The notes: a model not told the origin generated them from the sequence alone. 64,000 bases of DNA from CAWUFC02 sp963921335 (GCA_963921335.3 CAWUFC020000002.1:1054001-1118000); one strand, 5' to 3'; shown: positions 1 through 9,171, counted from the stretch's first letter. Numbers and translations are program-made.

Positions 1-2
1 GA

Positions 3-512
3 AAAGCCATTGTCGAGCGCCTGAACGGCAACGACAAGTTTGACCTGGCTGTAAACCAGTTCAGCGCGGTGCTACAGAATCCTGGCGCCAGTTTCGTCAC
101 ACTGAAGATAGCAGGCCGCTTAAGAGGCTGCATTGGCAGTTTGCAGGCACAGCGGCCCATGCTGCTGGATGTGGCACACAACGCCATGTCTGCGGCCTTC
201 AAGGATCATCGATTCAAACCGCTGAGCAGTGCCGAGTACGCCGCTGTCGACGTGCATATCTCTGTGCTCAGTGCCCCGGTGGAGACACCGGTCAGCTCCC
301 GCGCTGAGCTGATTGCCCTGTTACAACCGGGCGTGCACGGGCTTATTCTTGAGGACGGCAATCACCGATCGACCTACCTGCCCTCAGTGTGGGAACAATT
401 ACCCTATCCCGAGCAATTTATCAGCGAACTGCGCGCCAAAGCCGGTTTGCCCCGGGAAGGCTGGAGCGACACCATCAAGGTGTCGCTGTATACCTCAGAA
501 GAATTCGCCTGA
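3..512 (+). CDS. AMMECR1 domain protein (AmmeMemoRadiSam system protein A), 5' end cut by window
   Basis: The reading frame is open from base 3 with no stop, so the gene starts before the window. The visible part (about 169 codons) carries the AMMECR1 hallmark LRGCIGSL just after GASFVTLKIAGR, followed by the typical SVWEQLPYPEQFISELRAKA stretch near the C-terminus. The family is small, conserved from archaea to humans, and often sits beside a Memo-type and a radical SAM protein; its reaction is unknown. The TGA stop at 510-512 directly abuts the stop of the convergent TonB receptor gene at 513. Any partner genes would lie upstream, outside the window. Confidence 0.88.
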   Translation, partial: KAIVERLNGNDKFDLAVNQFSAVLQNPGASFVTLKIAGRLRGCIGSLQAQRPMLLDVAHNAMSAAFKDHRFKPLSSAEYAAVDVHISVLSAPVETPVSSRAELIALLQPGVHGLILEDGNHRSTYLPSVWEQLPYPEQFISELRAKAGLPREGWSDTIKVSLYTSEEFA

Positions 513-2978
513 TTACCAGGCGAAGCTCGCTTCCAGACCGTAGGTGCGGGGCATGTTGTAAATCACACCTGCCGTCTCGGTCACATCCACCAGCGGAACG
601 CCACCAGTGATGTAACGCTCATCGGTGAGGTTGTCACCCCACAGAGTGACCCGCCAGTTATTCTCGGTGGACATCCATGTAAGGCGCACTGACCAGTCTT
701 CCTGATCCACTTTGTACAGACCGCTCAGGCAACTGGCGCGGTCAAAGCAGTTGTCCACATCCTTGCGGAAAGAATACTGAAGCCGCGGCACAATATTGCC
801 GATGCCGGTTTGAAAGGTGTATTGGATGGCCGCGAAATAGGTCTGCTCCGGCAGTCTTGGCAGATCTTCATCCGAGCGATCCACCGCGCAGACATCGACG
901 CCGGGCGATGGCACAAACTGACAGGCGGAATCCGGCAGCGAACCGGGAATCACGAGCCTGACATCATCGTACTCATCAATCTCGCCCTTGTTATAGGCGG
1001 CGTTAAATGTCAGCTCCAGGTTCGGCGTGGGTAAAATCGTGGTTTCCAGTTCGAAACCTGAAATAGTGGACTCCGCCGCGTTAATCGTCGTGCCTGCAAT
1101 CTGCCCGGTCTGGGGGTTCACCCGCACGCTGGTCAGCTGGCGATCGGTGTATTCCATGTGGAACAGGGCCGTGTTCAGACGCAAACGCCGATCGAAACCA
1201 TCCATCTTGAAGCCGAGTTCATAGTTGGTCACCAACTCGGGCTCATAGGTGGGAATGGTCAGGGTGAAAATATCCAGGCTCTCGGACAGACCGCCAGACA
1301 GGAAACCCTCAGAATAAGTGAAGAACACCGTGCCGCTGTCAATTGCGCCAGTGCCATCGAACAGGTACTGGATGCTGGCCATGGGGGTCCAGCGCGAATC
1401 GTCCACTTTTGCCGCCTGCTGACTGATGGGATCAGTGTCCAACAAATGCAGGTGATTGGGGTTGTAGCTGTCTGGGCCATCGGGGAAATCATAGAATGAA
1501 GAGAAAAGCTCAGTTGCAGGCGCCGCGCCTGCAACGGCAAGGGTAGACTCATCTGGCACAAACACATTGCGCTCCAGCTCTCGCTCTTCCCAGGTGTAGC
1601 GCAGGCCCAGAGTCAGGCGCCAGTTCTCGGTGAAGTTCCAGTCTACCTGGCTAAAAGCAGAAGCCGAAACATTATCACTTTTCAGCTCAGTGGCATTATT
1701 GAGAAAAAAGGCGATATTAGGTGCACCCAGCGAACCAAAGAAGGGACCCGTGCGGCCATTGGCAATACCCGCTGTGCTTTCTTCAGCGAAAGCAAAGGCT
1801 CCCACTACATACTCCACCCTGTCATCAAAGGCGCTGCCGGCAAACTGCAGTTCCTGGCTGAACTGTTCAGTCACGCGATTTTCCGAAATTGGGGCATCAA
1901 AATTAGAGCGTGACAACAGGGTAATACCAATCGCGTCGAGCTCGTCGCTCTGCCCCGCATCCGTCTCCCGCCATGCGGTGATACTCTTCAGGCTGACGTT
2001 GTCACTGATCTCCCACTCTACCGTGGCAGCACCAGTAAGCACATCAACCTCATAATTGTTGTTGTCCAGGTCAAGAATAACTTCGTCGCGATCCAGCTCT
2101 TCAGAATCAGCACAGTGCTCCGCAATCGACTGTCCAGTGGAGGGAATGACAATCGAGGGATCCTGCAGGGCTGCCTGCCAGCCGGCGCTAGGTATGTCGT
2201 CAACCACAATGCATTTCAGCGCCCTGGCCTTCTGCCGAGTTTTGGAACCACTGACACTGAAATCCACGGTGACAGTATCTGAAGGCAACCAGCGCAGTTG
2301 CGCCATACCGGACTGACGATCAGTATCGGTGTAGTCCTCACCGGTGACCACATTTTCAACATAGCCATCCCGGTTAACGCTGGAAAGGGCAAAACGCCCC
2401 CACACGCTATCAGAGAAAGGAACATTCACCACCGCTTTACCATCCAGGCGGTTGTAGTTACCGGCGGTAACCTGCACCGAGCCCTCCCACTCTTCATTGG
2501 GCTTGTTCATGGTATAGAGAATGGCACCACCGGTGGTGTTCTTGCCAAACAGGGTACCTTGCGGCCCACGCAGCACCTGAATGCTCTGCACATCGGTGAT
2601 GTGCAGCAGCGCGCCGTCAGGCCGCGAGACATAGACCCCGTCAAAATAGATGCCCACACCGGAGTCAAAGTTAACCCCGGTATTACGTGCGCCAACACCG
2701 CGAATAAAGAAGTTGCCCGCACCGCCGGTACCGTTGCCGTCATACACATCCAGGTTGGGAATGACCTTGCGCAGGTCACTGACATCCCTGGCGCCCATCT
2801 CTGTCAGCATGTCTCCGCTCATAGCCGAAACCGCTACGGGAGCCTCCTGTAAGCTTTCTTCCCGCTTACGGGCGGTAACAATGACTTCCTCCAAAATGCC
2901 GTCCTGGGCAAGCACATACTGTGGAACGATGGGCATACCGAATACGGCGATAGCCGCAAAAAGGGGAGCGCGTTTCAT
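513..2978 (-). CDS. TonB-dependent outer-membrane receptor
   Basis: The product is 821 aa, a normal length for a TonB-dependent receptor. Residues 1-24 are a Sec signal peptide ending VLAQD. A TonB-box-like EEVIVTARKRE follows, then a plug domain with the usual VLRGPQGTLFGKNTTGG motif, then a long beta-barrel. The last residues, YGLEASFAW, end in an aromatic residue as outer-membrane barrels do. It would import a scarce ligand using TonB/ExbBD energy. The EEVIVTARKR type of receptor is common in marine bacteria that use lipophilic or plant-derived carbon, but the ligand cannot be read here. The ATG at 2976-2978 is preceded by a GAGG-type ribosome site. Confidence 0.93.
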   Translation of the reverse strand: MKRAPLFAAIAVFGMPIVPQYVLAQDGILEEVIVTARKREESLQEAPVAVSAMSGDMLTEMGARDVSDLRKVIPNLDVYDGNGTGGAGNFFIRGVGARNTGVNFDSGVGIYFDGVYVSRPDGALLHITDVQSIQVLRGPQGTLFGKNTTGGAILYTMNKPNEEWEGSVQVTAGNYNRLDGKAVVNVPFSDSVWGRFALSSVNRDGYVENVVTGEDYTDTDRQSGMAQLRWLPSDTVTVDFSVSGSKTRQKARALKCIVVDDIPSAGWQAALQDPSIVIPSTGQSIAEHCADSEELDRDEVILDLDNNNYEVDVLTGAATVEWEISDNVSLKSITAWRETDAGQSDELDAIGITLLSRSNFDAPISENRVTEQFSQELQFAGSAFDDRVEYVVGAFAFAEESTAGIANGRTGPFFGSLGAPNIAFFLNNATELKSDNVSASAFSQVDWNFTENWRLTLGLRYTWEERELERNVFVPDESTLAVAGAAPATELFSSFYDFPDGPDSYNPNHLHLLDTDPISQQAAKVDDSRWTPMASIQYLFDGTGAIDSGTVFFTYSEGFLSGGLSESLDIFTLTIPTYEPELVTNYELGFKMDGFDRRLRLNTALFHMEYTDRQLTSVRVNPQTGQIAGTTINAAESTISGFELETTILPTPNLELTFNAAYNKGEIDEYDDVRLVIPGSLPDSACQFVPSPGVDVCAVDRSDEDLPRLPEQTYFAAIQYTFQTGIGNIVPRLQYSFRKDVDNCFDRASCLSGLYKVDQEDWSVRLTWMSTENNWRVTLWGDNLTDERYITGGVPLVDVTETAGVIYNMPRTYGLEASFAW

Positions 2979-3082
2979 AAGTACCTCGATTTCTTATGGT
3001 TTTGGTGCAGATTATGCAATTTGCCACTCGGACACAATAAGACATTTGGGTGAACTTTCTAGCGCCGACGCAGTCATAACAA

Positions 3083-3117
3083 GGGCAGGACATTTTCTTC
3101 CCCCATGAGTCCTGCCC
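3083..3117 (+). promoter_or_regulatory. Perfect 9-bp inverted repeat, part of a structured leader upstream of the MOSC gene
   Basis: GGGCAGGAC at 3083-3091 and GTCCTGCCC at 3109-3117 are perfect complements around a 17-nt loop. An intrinsic terminator hairpin follows immediately, and the MOSC gene starts 86 nt further on. Hairpin plus terminator ahead of a gene is the layout of an attenuator, a riboswitch or a short terminated sRNA. No known riboswitch consensus was recognised. Confidence 0.45.
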
Positions 3118-3119
3118 AT

Positions 3120-3151
3120 AGCCCTGGCCGGTTTTGGCTGGGGCTTTTTTT
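3120..3151 (+). terminator. Intrinsic terminator upstream of the MOSC gene
   Basis: AGCCCTGGCC (3120-3129) pairs with GGCTGGGGCT (3136-3145) through ten base pairs, two of them G-U, with a 6-nt loop and seven T residues after it. It points along the plus strand, yet no plus-strand gene ends nearby: the receptor gene just upstream runs the other way. It therefore probably ends a leader or small RNA rather than a coding transcript. Confidence 0.6.
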
Positions 3152-3236
3152 GTGCATATTGCAGAGCCAGCAAACGCGCGCCTGTGAAATCGTTGCGACT
3201 ATGTCACCATGGGCGCTGGCATGGAGGAAGAACATC

Positions 3237-3803
3237 ATGAGTGACCTGTTAAACGACCACCGCAGTCGCGAGCAGTTGGACGCGGCACTGACTGATATAC
3301 AGGGTGCCCCAGCCGACAGCGGTGCGGTCGAACTGATTGTGCGTCGTCCGCGGGACAACGCCCGCGAAGTATTGGCGAGCTGCGAACTCAGCTGCAACGA
3401 AGGGGTGGTGGGTGACAACTGGTCACGAAAGCCCTTTAGAAAGTCACCCGATGGCGGGCCACACCCTGATATGCAGATCAACATCATGAATGCGCGCAGC
3501 ATTCGCGCGATTGCTGGTGACGACAAGACAGCCTGGCCGCCCGCAGGGGATCAGTTTTTCGTCAATTTGGATCTAAGCGATGCCAACCTGCCACCGGGCA
3601 CCCGCCTGCAGATTGGAACCGCAGTACTCGAGGTGACCGCCGAGCCGCACCTGGGCTGCAAGAAGTTCACCGAACGCTTTGGCCGCGACGCTATGGAGTT
3701 TGTGAACTCGGAGCTGGGCAAGTCGCTGAACCTGCGAGGCATTAATGCCAAGGTAGTGACCCCCGGCAGCGTGAGTACCGGGGACACCATCAGCAAACTC
3801 TAG
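3237..3803 (+). CDS. MOSC domain-containing protein
   Basis: The product is 188 aa. The ATG at 3237 was chosen over upstream in-frame codons because it follows GGAGG at the right distance and gives a product starting MSDLLNDHRSREQLD. MOSC features are visible: the GVVGDNW segment, a single conserved cysteine in LGCKKF (where the sulfur-carrying Cys of this superfamily lies), and the C-terminal GSVSTGDTI. MOSC proteins handle sulfur or bind molybdenum cofactor; the substrate here is unknown. The stop shares a CTAG tetranucleotide with the stop of the convergent DUF3604 gene. Expression may depend on the hairpin and terminator at 3083-3151. Confidence 0.85.
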   Translation: MSDLLNDHRSREQLDAALTDIQGAPADSGAVELIVRRPRDNAREVLASCELSCNEGVVGDNWSRKPFRKSPDGGPHPDMQINIMNARSIRAIAGDDKTAWPPAGDQFFVNLDLSDANLPPGTRLQIGTAVLEVTAEPHLGCKKFTERFGRDAMEFVNSELGKSLNLRGINAKVVTPGSVSTGDTISKL

Positions 3804-5791
3804 CTGGCAGGCGTATACCAGATCGGCGAGGTCCAGGCCCGTTCCTGTTGCACCGGGCGGTGTTCAGGTGCACAGCAGCCTTCTAGCCCCTCACCAATCG
3901 TAGAGGGGTCGTCGCACTGTACTTTGGCGGCGACGCAAATGTGCTGACTCCAGCGGCAGCTGGGATTTTCCAGCACGCGACTGTAATAGAACGTTTGCGA
4001 GTCCGGATTAAAATCTTTGTCTTCCCATACGGTGCACAGATTCTGGTGCCCGGCACCTGATTGTTCACAGGTGCTGATATCCACGCTGGCTGAATTGGGC
4101 CCACCGGCCACATCCAGCACCTGCTCCTTGAGTTCTCCATCTTCATACCAGCCTTTGATCACCTGGATGCGCTGTAACGGCGTGCCCGGCTCATTGGGGC
4201 TGCCTGGGTCCTGCGAGGCTGACAGGATGAATTTCGGGCCACCCTCGGCATCGGCTGGGCGTGCTTTCAAGTCACTACCCATCGGCACGCCGCGGGCGTA
4301 TCCCTGGGCCACCATATCCGGTGCATCGCAGGCATTATCGGCGTAATCCCAGCTCCCAAAGAAACGCACAACAGGGCGGGTGCCGCTGGTGCCATAGGCC
4401 TCACGGCGCTGCATGGCCGCAAACAGGGAGTCGCGGGTATTCTCTTCTGCCCACAAGACCGCCAGCCCGCCAGGGCTGTATTCCAGCTCATCGGGCAAAC
4501 CCTTGGGCACACCGTCACGCGACCCCATGCCGGCACCGCCGTGACCGGGGTGATTGCGCTCAGCGGTCAGGCCCGGCGCAGCAATATGGGTATCGGTGCT
4601 GCCAATGACGCCAAATTTGAAACTGTTTACGCCAAGGTCAGCCTGCTGTTTCAGACCCTCCGCCAATGCCCAGCGCATATAGTTGTTGGGATCAGGCAGC
4701 TTAGTCTCTGCGACCATATCGTCGCCCAGAAAGATCTCAACCCAGTCCATGGAGCCTTCTGCCATCATGCCGGTGTTCTTGCCACCGAAACTGTCGTAAC
4801 CCATTTTTTCAAAGGCACAGAATTCATCCCCTTCCCAGCCATTGCGGTTGTCACATTCGGAGTCACCCTTGTGCTGCATGATCTCGAACAGCGGCTCCCA
4901 ACGTGCGCGGCGTGCGGCCTCTTCAGCTGTTACAGGCTCCGGTGGTACCTCTGTAGAACCCACGCGAGAGGTCTCAAACATCAACCCGCCACTGAGATTT
5001 GAGTTATGCGGAATAAAGACCGCATCGCAACCGGGCGTGTTCTCGACACACTCCTGCTCGAGGTAGTCCCACAGGGCGACCGATGAGGGCGATTCAATCC
5101 AGCTCAGCGGATAGGGAGGTACATTGGCATTGCGGAACACCACATTGTGGTGAAGGTTTTGTCCGGTACCGACCGTGCCGGTCCACTCATAGCCCACAAA
5201 ACTGGTGAAACTGCAGTCGCTGCTACGATCGTAGACCTCTTCAGTGTGCTGCTGTACCTCTTCCCACACGGTTTTAATCACATCGTCGCAATTGGACAGG
5301 TCGTCGCCACAAATGCCCCAGCGCTTCTTCGCCGTCAGGCCATAGCCCGCCAGGGTTAAGTACATCATGTCTGGCCAGATGCGGTTGATGATGCAAACCG
5401 GGTGGTAATAGCCGTCCAGACCCGGCGTTTCGCACACGCGCACCTCACCCATGAATTCAGCATGGTCAGTGACTGCGGTGAAATCCAGCGGCCGGTCCAG
5501 CTGAATGTGCCGCAGGGGATTACCGTCCTCATCGTAGGGTTGAATACCCATCCTGCCGCCCTTGGCGAAATGGTAGGCATCGCCAGGATTATTGCGGGTA
5601 TCCTGCGAGTTGGCATCGAACGAGAAGCTGGTGTGGACGTGGGTATCACCGAAATGCGGGCGCTTTAGCGGGTCGTAATTGCTGCAGGGCTCACGCTCTT
5701 CGGTAATAGGATAGGGCCGCTCGTAGTCTTGTGCCTGGACCAGCGTTCCCCACAACAGGGCCACGCCCACAATAGATGCCTTTTTTAACAT
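3800..5791 (-). CDS. DUF3604 domain-containing secreted protein (PHP-like)
   Basis: The product is 663 aa with a signal peptide (residues 1-20, ending LVQAQD). The body begins with HFGDTHVHTSFSFDA, a His-x-His motif like that of PHP-type metallo-hydrolases, followed by AVTDHAEFMGE. This is the DUF3604 family, whose proteins are usually exported and whose substrate is unknown. Many internal cysteines (e.g. CETPG, CIINR, CGDDLSNC) fit an oxidising periplasmic location. The last base pairs overlap the MOSC stop. The gene stands alone on its strand. Confidence 0.87.
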   Translation of the reverse strand: MLKKASIVGVALLWGTLVQAQDYERPYPITEEREPCSNYDPLKRPHFGDTHVHTSFSFDANSQDTRNNPGDAYHFAKGGRMGIQPYDEDGNPLRHIQLDRPLDFTAVTDHAEFMGEVRVCETPGLDGYYHPVCIINRIWPDMMYLTLAGYGLTAKKRWGICGDDLSNCDDVIKTVWEEVQQHTEEVYDRSSDCSFTSFVGYEWTGTVGTGQNLHHNVVFRNANVPPYPLSWIESPSSVALWDYLEQECVENTPGCDAVFIPHNSNLSGGLMFETSRVGSTEVPPEPVTAEEAARRARWEPLFEIMQHKGDSECDNRNGWEGDEFCAFEKMGYDSFGGKNTGMMAEGSMDWVEIFLGDDMVAETKLPDPNNYMRWALAEGLKQQADLGVNSFKFGVIGSTDTHIAAPGLTAERNHPGHGGAGMGSRDGVPKGLPDELEYSPGGLAVLWAEENTRDSLFAAMQRREAYGTSGTRPVVRFFGSWDYADNACDAPDMVAQGYARGVPMGSDLKARPADAEGGPKFILSASQDPGSPNEPGTPLQRIQVIKGWYEDGELKEQVLDVAGGPNSASVDISTCEQSGAGHQNLCTVWEDKDFNPDSQTFYYSRVLENPSCRWSQHICVAAKVQCDDPSTIGEGLEGCCAPEHRPVQQERAWTSPIWYTPAS

Positions 5792-6057
5792 TCCCTTACC
5801 CCCCGCTTACTGTTTTAAGGCGCCGGATTATAGCCATAAACAGGCTTCTGACTGCCTGAATTTGCCCCTGCTGGCTGCCCCAATCCCAGTATTCATGAGG
5901 GTTTAAACCAGCTTGCGCCTGTTAATGACGGTTTTTTAATAAAAATAGCCGTTTTTAGGCAGAGCATTCTAAAAATTATCCGTATCTTTGCGCTCAGTGA
6001 CTGCAATAGCGCAGCGCCCCACTTTCAAACATGGTTGAAAAACCGAGGAGAAGTAAC

Positions 6058-6477
6058 ATGGCAACTGCAAAGAAAGCACCTGCTAAGCGTAAGGCTCCCG
6101 CCAAGAAGGCTGCGGCCAAGAAAGCGGCCCCCAAGGCTGCCGCCAAGAAAGTAGAAGAGTTTTCTCTGAAAGCGTCTGCTGAAAAAGCTGTAAACGTTTA
6201 CCTGGGCATGATCGGCAAAGGTCTGGACATGGTAGAAGAGAACATCGCTACCGCCCGTAAGGAAAACGACAAGCGCATGAAGGATCTGGAAAAGCGTGGC
6301 GTTAAGCTGCGTAAAGAACTGGAAAAGCGCGTCGACAGCATCGACACCCCCGAGTTCGACTTTGACTTCGACAATGCTGTCGAAGATGCAAAAGCTCGTT
6401 TCAACAAGGTTCAGGACCGTGTTGAAGAAGCTGTTGAAGACATCAAGGAGCGTCTGACTCCGGCAAAAGCTGCCTAA
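6058..6477 (+). CDS. Histone H1-like Lys/Ala-rich N-terminus fused to a phasin-like helical domain
   Basis: The product is 139 aa. The ATG at 6058 is preferred over one nine codons earlier because AGGAG lies just before it. Residues 1-40 are almost only Lys, Ala and Pro (KKAPAKRKAPAKKAAAKKAA), like the AlgP or H1-like tails of pseudomonads. Residues 45-135 are a charged, heptad-like helical region (MVEENIATARKENDKRMKDL) like phasins or coiled-coil proteins. The tail suggests DNA or polyanion binding. The exact role is not known, and no PHA genes lie nearby. A clear terminator follows the gene. Confidence 0.75.
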   Translation: MATAKKAPAKRKAPAKKAAAKKAAPKAAAKKVEEFSLKASAEKAVNVYLGMIGKGLDMVEENIATARKENDKRMKDLEKRGVKLRKELEKRVDSIDTPEFDFDFDNAVEDAKARFNKVQDRVEEAVEDIKERLTPAKAA

Positions 6478-6506
6478 TCAGACACCATCCAGGTTTCTAT
6501 ACCCTT

Positions 6507-6531
6507 AGCCCGCCCCCGTGCGGGCTTTTTT
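6507..6531 (+). terminator. Rho-independent terminator after the H1-like gene
   Basis: AGCCCGC (6507-6513) pairs perfectly with GCGGGCT (6520-6526) across a 6-nt loop, and T residues follow. It lies 30 nt after the stop of the H1-like gene. Confidence 0.88.
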
Positions 6532-6642
6532 ATGCACAGGATGTGCTGTACATCGCGAGAGGACAGGATGTCCGGAGCGATGCTTTTACAGGGACGTAAA
6601 GTATGCCGCGAGAGCCATAGATGGCGGAGCGGCGCATAAGGG

Positions 6643-7497
6643 CTACCACTCAAGCTTATAGGCATCCCCGTCTCGAACAATATGCCCGGCGGTCACGCCG
6701 GCAAAGTGGGTGCCAATGATGAGCGTTGGCTGCCCGCAGTACTCTTCAAAAACACGTCGCCGAGTGGCATCAGCTGCTGGGGGGTCATTATCCGCCGAAC
6801 TACCCCAGGCCAGGCGGGCCATCTGGCAGGGATGATGCACAAAGTCACCAGTAATCAGCGCTTCCTTACCCTGTGAGCGTATGCGGATACTCACATGACC
6901 CGGGGTATGGCCCAAAGTCGGCACCAGGTCGACTTCCTCACACACCTGATGGCTGGTATCCACCAGATCCATTAGGCCCGCTTCCATCACCGGGGTCACT
7001 GAGTCTGCCACCACTCGCCTGTTGAACTCTTCGATACCGGGGTCGCTGTAGTGATCGTATTCATCCTTGGCGATCAGGTAGCGGGCATTGGGAAAAGTAG
7101 GCTGCCATTTCCCATCGACCAACATGGTATTCCAGCCCACGTGATCCACGTGCAGATGAGTGCACAACACCCGGTCAATGCTGTGGCGGTCAAAGCCCGC
7201 TGCAGAAAAATCATCCAGGAATGCGGTTTGCAGCATGTGCCAGTCTTTGTATGGCATGCGCTCTTTTTCATTGCCCACACAGGTATCGACAACGATCTTG
7301 CAACCGGGTGCTTCTACCACCAGCGCGTGCACGCTGAACTTGAGCTCACCCTCGTCGTCCATAAACTCGGGCTTGAGCCACTCTATTTCTCGACAAAGTT
7401 CAGGCTTGGCGTCGGGCAAGATCCAACCGGCGCCACCGACGGTTTCCAGTTCTACAATTTTGGTGATGGTTACGTCACCAATCTGCCATTTGGACAT
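6643..7497 (-). CDS. MBL-fold metallo-hydrolase
   Basis: The product is 284 aa. The metal-binding signature HLHVDH lies at residues 114-119, with a later His in LGHTPGH and an Asp in ITGDFVHHP, so both zinc sites look intact. There is no signal peptide, so the enzyme is cytoplasmic. The size and the D-T-C-V-G-N and PYKDW segments resemble lactonase-like or uncharacterised MBL proteins rather than beta-lactamases. The gene starts 49 bp from the divergent glutamine amidotransferase gene, so the two probably share a regulatory region. Confidence 0.9.
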   Translation of the reverse strand: MSKWQIGDVTITKIVELETVGGAGWILPDAKPELCREIEWLKPEFMDDEGELKFSVHALVVEAPGCKIVVDTCVGNEKERMPYKDWHMLQTAFLDDFSAAGFDRHSIDRVLCTHLHVDHVGWNTMLVDGKWQPTFPNARYLIAKDEYDHYSDPGIEEFNRRVVADSVTPVMEAGLMDLVDTSHQVCEEVDLVPTLGHTPGHVSIRIRSQGKEALITGDFVHHPCQMARLAWGSSADNDPPAADATRRRVFEEYCGQPTLIIGTHFAGVTAGHIVRDGDAYKLEW

Positions 7498-7546
7498 ATG
7501 CTGCTCTCTTTTATTTTTCTTAAAGTGCAGCTACGTTAAGAAGTTC

Positions 7547-8278
7547 ATGACTCAAACACAACCCAAATTACTGCTCCTGCAAATCAGGCAGGACCCATCC
7601 GTCGCCGCAGAAGAGCTGGCCAGCTTTATTCGCTACTGCGAGGTCGAGGCCTCCCAGATAGATGTACACAATGTATTCGAGCAATCGGTTTTCAATGCCG
7701 ATATTCTCCAAGGCTACCAGGCCCTGTTGGTCGGCGGCGCCAGTGAGGCCAGCGTACTGGAGCCAAACAACTATCCCTTTGTTCCCTACTGCATTGACCT
7801 GCTGCGGCACTGCGCAGACATCAGCTTTCCTGTCTTCGCCTCGTGCTTTGGTTTTCAGTTGGCGGTTTTGGCGCTGGGCGGCGAGATTATTCGCGATGAA
7901 AGCGGCTACGAGATGGGCAGCATACCGATTTCGCTGACGGATGCCGCCGCCAACGATCCATTGTTCAGAGACGTACCCAACGGGTTTCATGCCATTGCCG
8001 TGCACCGGGAGCGGTCGGTGGACTGTCCGCCGGGAGCTGTCGAGCTGGCCTATACCGAACCCTGCTGCCACGCCTTCAAAGTCATCGACAAGCCCTTCTG
8101 GGCCTGCCAGTTTCATCCCGAAGTGGACCTGGCTACCCTGATCTCTCGACTTACGATCTATAAAGAATCCTACACGGACGGCGATGATCATCTGCAGGAA
8201 GTGCTGGATAACAGCGTTGAAACGCCCCACTCCAATGCCCTGATGGCGCATTTTGTGAAGCGGGTTTTGTTGTTATGA
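7547..8278 (+). CDS. Type 1 glutamine amidotransferase
   Basis: The product is 243 aa. The ATG at 7547 gives MTQTQPKLLLLQIRQD, the correct N-terminal strand of a class I GATase; the longer upstream open frame is read-through. The catalytic nucleophile is Cys100 in FASCFGFQL, with His190 and Glu192 in QFHPEVD, so the triad is intact. Stand-alone GATases of this GuaA-like group transfer ammonia to an unknown acceptor or hydrolyse gamma-glutamyl bonds. The stop overlaps the start of the PhyH gene (ATGA), so the two are translationally coupled. Confidence 0.88.
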   Translation: MTQTQPKLLLLQIRQDPSVAAEELASFIRYCEVEASQIDVHNVFEQSVFNADILQGYQALLVGGASEASVLEPNNYPFVPYCIDLLRHCADISFPVFASCFGFQLAVLALGGEIIRDESGYEMGSIPISLTDAAANDPLFRDVPNGFHAIAVHRERSVDCPPGAVELAYTEPCCHAFKVIDKPFWACQFHPEVDLATLISRLTIYKESYTDGDDHLQEVLDNSVETPHSNALMAHFVKRVLLL

Positions 8279-9171
8279 GTGACTTGGACGCACACAGCGC
8301 GGCAAACTTTCATCGCGACGGCGCTCTGCTTCTCAAGCAGCAGCTAAGCCAGGAATGGCTCGATCTGCTGGCTAGCGGACTGGACCAGGCAGTAGATCAA
8401 CCCGACGGTATGTCAGGCGGCGTGGGCCAGCCACTGAGAATCGATCAGTTTCCGGCAGAACGCACCCCTGCCCTGAAACAGTTCATCGAAACCTCTCCGG
8501 TTGCAGGCATCGTACAGCAAGTACTGGGCGCTCCGGTGCGCTTCTACATGGATCAGATGTTTTATAAACCGGCGGGCAAGGTCAGCGCCAGCGGCTGGCA
8601 CCAGGATACCTGTTACTACAATGTCGCCGGCTCACAACTCATTCGCGCCTGGGTCAGTGTCGACCCGGTACCCAGAGAGGCAAGCATCGAGGTGCTGCGG
8701 GGCTCACACCTGTGGAACGTGACCTACCGTCCACCTGTGGGCGTTGATCCGGCTGCCGATGCACAGGCGACAGAGCAGTTGGAAGCAGCGCATGCCCGCG
8801 GCGAGCGCCTGATTGGGCGCGAGGCTCATCAACAGTGGACCTACTTCGATTCCATTTCTGATCACAGCCTGCCGCCGTTGCCTGACGTTGAGGCCAACCG
8901 GGATTCCTTCGATATTCTCAATTGGGATTTCGAACCCGGCGATATCCTGCTGTTTCACGGGCATGTGGTGCATGCGGCCCGCGGCGGCCACACCATGTCT
9001 CACTCACGCCGCGCCCATGCATCGCTGTGGGCTGGCCCCGATGTGCACTATCTACACCGGCGCAGCCAGGTCATACCGGATCCCATCGGCCTTTATAACT
9101 ACGACCCTGAAGACGGCCAGCTACTGTCGGAGTTTCCCGATGTGTTCCCGTTAGCGGACGCTCAAGCGTAG
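8275..9171 (+). CDS. Phytanoyl-CoA dioxygenase (PhyH) family oxygenase
   Basis: The product is 298 aa. The Fe(II) facial triad is visible: His109 and Asp111 in WHQDTCYY and a distal His in the FHGHVVHAARGG segment near residue 230. The following Arg would bind 2-oxoglutarate. The PhyH family hydroxylates or halogenates small molecules and acyl-CoAs, using 2-oxoglutarate and oxygen. The 4-bp ATGA overlap with the GATase gene argues that the two products act in one pathway, possibly modification of an amine-bearing or glutamyl substrate, but the substrate cannot be inferred. Confidence 0.9.
   Translation: MSDLDAHSAANFHRDGALLLKQQLSQEWLDLLASGLDQAVDQPDGMSGGVGQPLRIDQFPAERTPALKQFIETSPVAGIVQQVLGAPVRFYMDQMFYKPAGKVSASGWHQDTCYYNVAGSQLIRAWVSVDPVPREASIEVLRGSHLWNVTYRPPVGVDPAADAQATEQLEAAHARGERLIGREAHQQWTYFDSISDHSLPPLPDVEANRDSFDILNWDFEPGDILLFHGHVVHAARGGHTMSHSRRAHASLWAGPDVHYLHRRSQVIPDPIGLYNYDPEDGQLLSEFPDVFPLADAQA

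Noticed and set aside
3105..3236. N-terminal extension of the MOSC protein from 3105
   Set aside because: It would translate the intrinsic terminator and T-run; the ATG at 3237 has a clear GGAGG site and gives a normal product.
6474..6680. 68-codon minus-strand open frame after the H1-like gene
   Set aside because: It overlaps the terminator and the end of the MBL gene, has no recognisable domain and no ribosome site.
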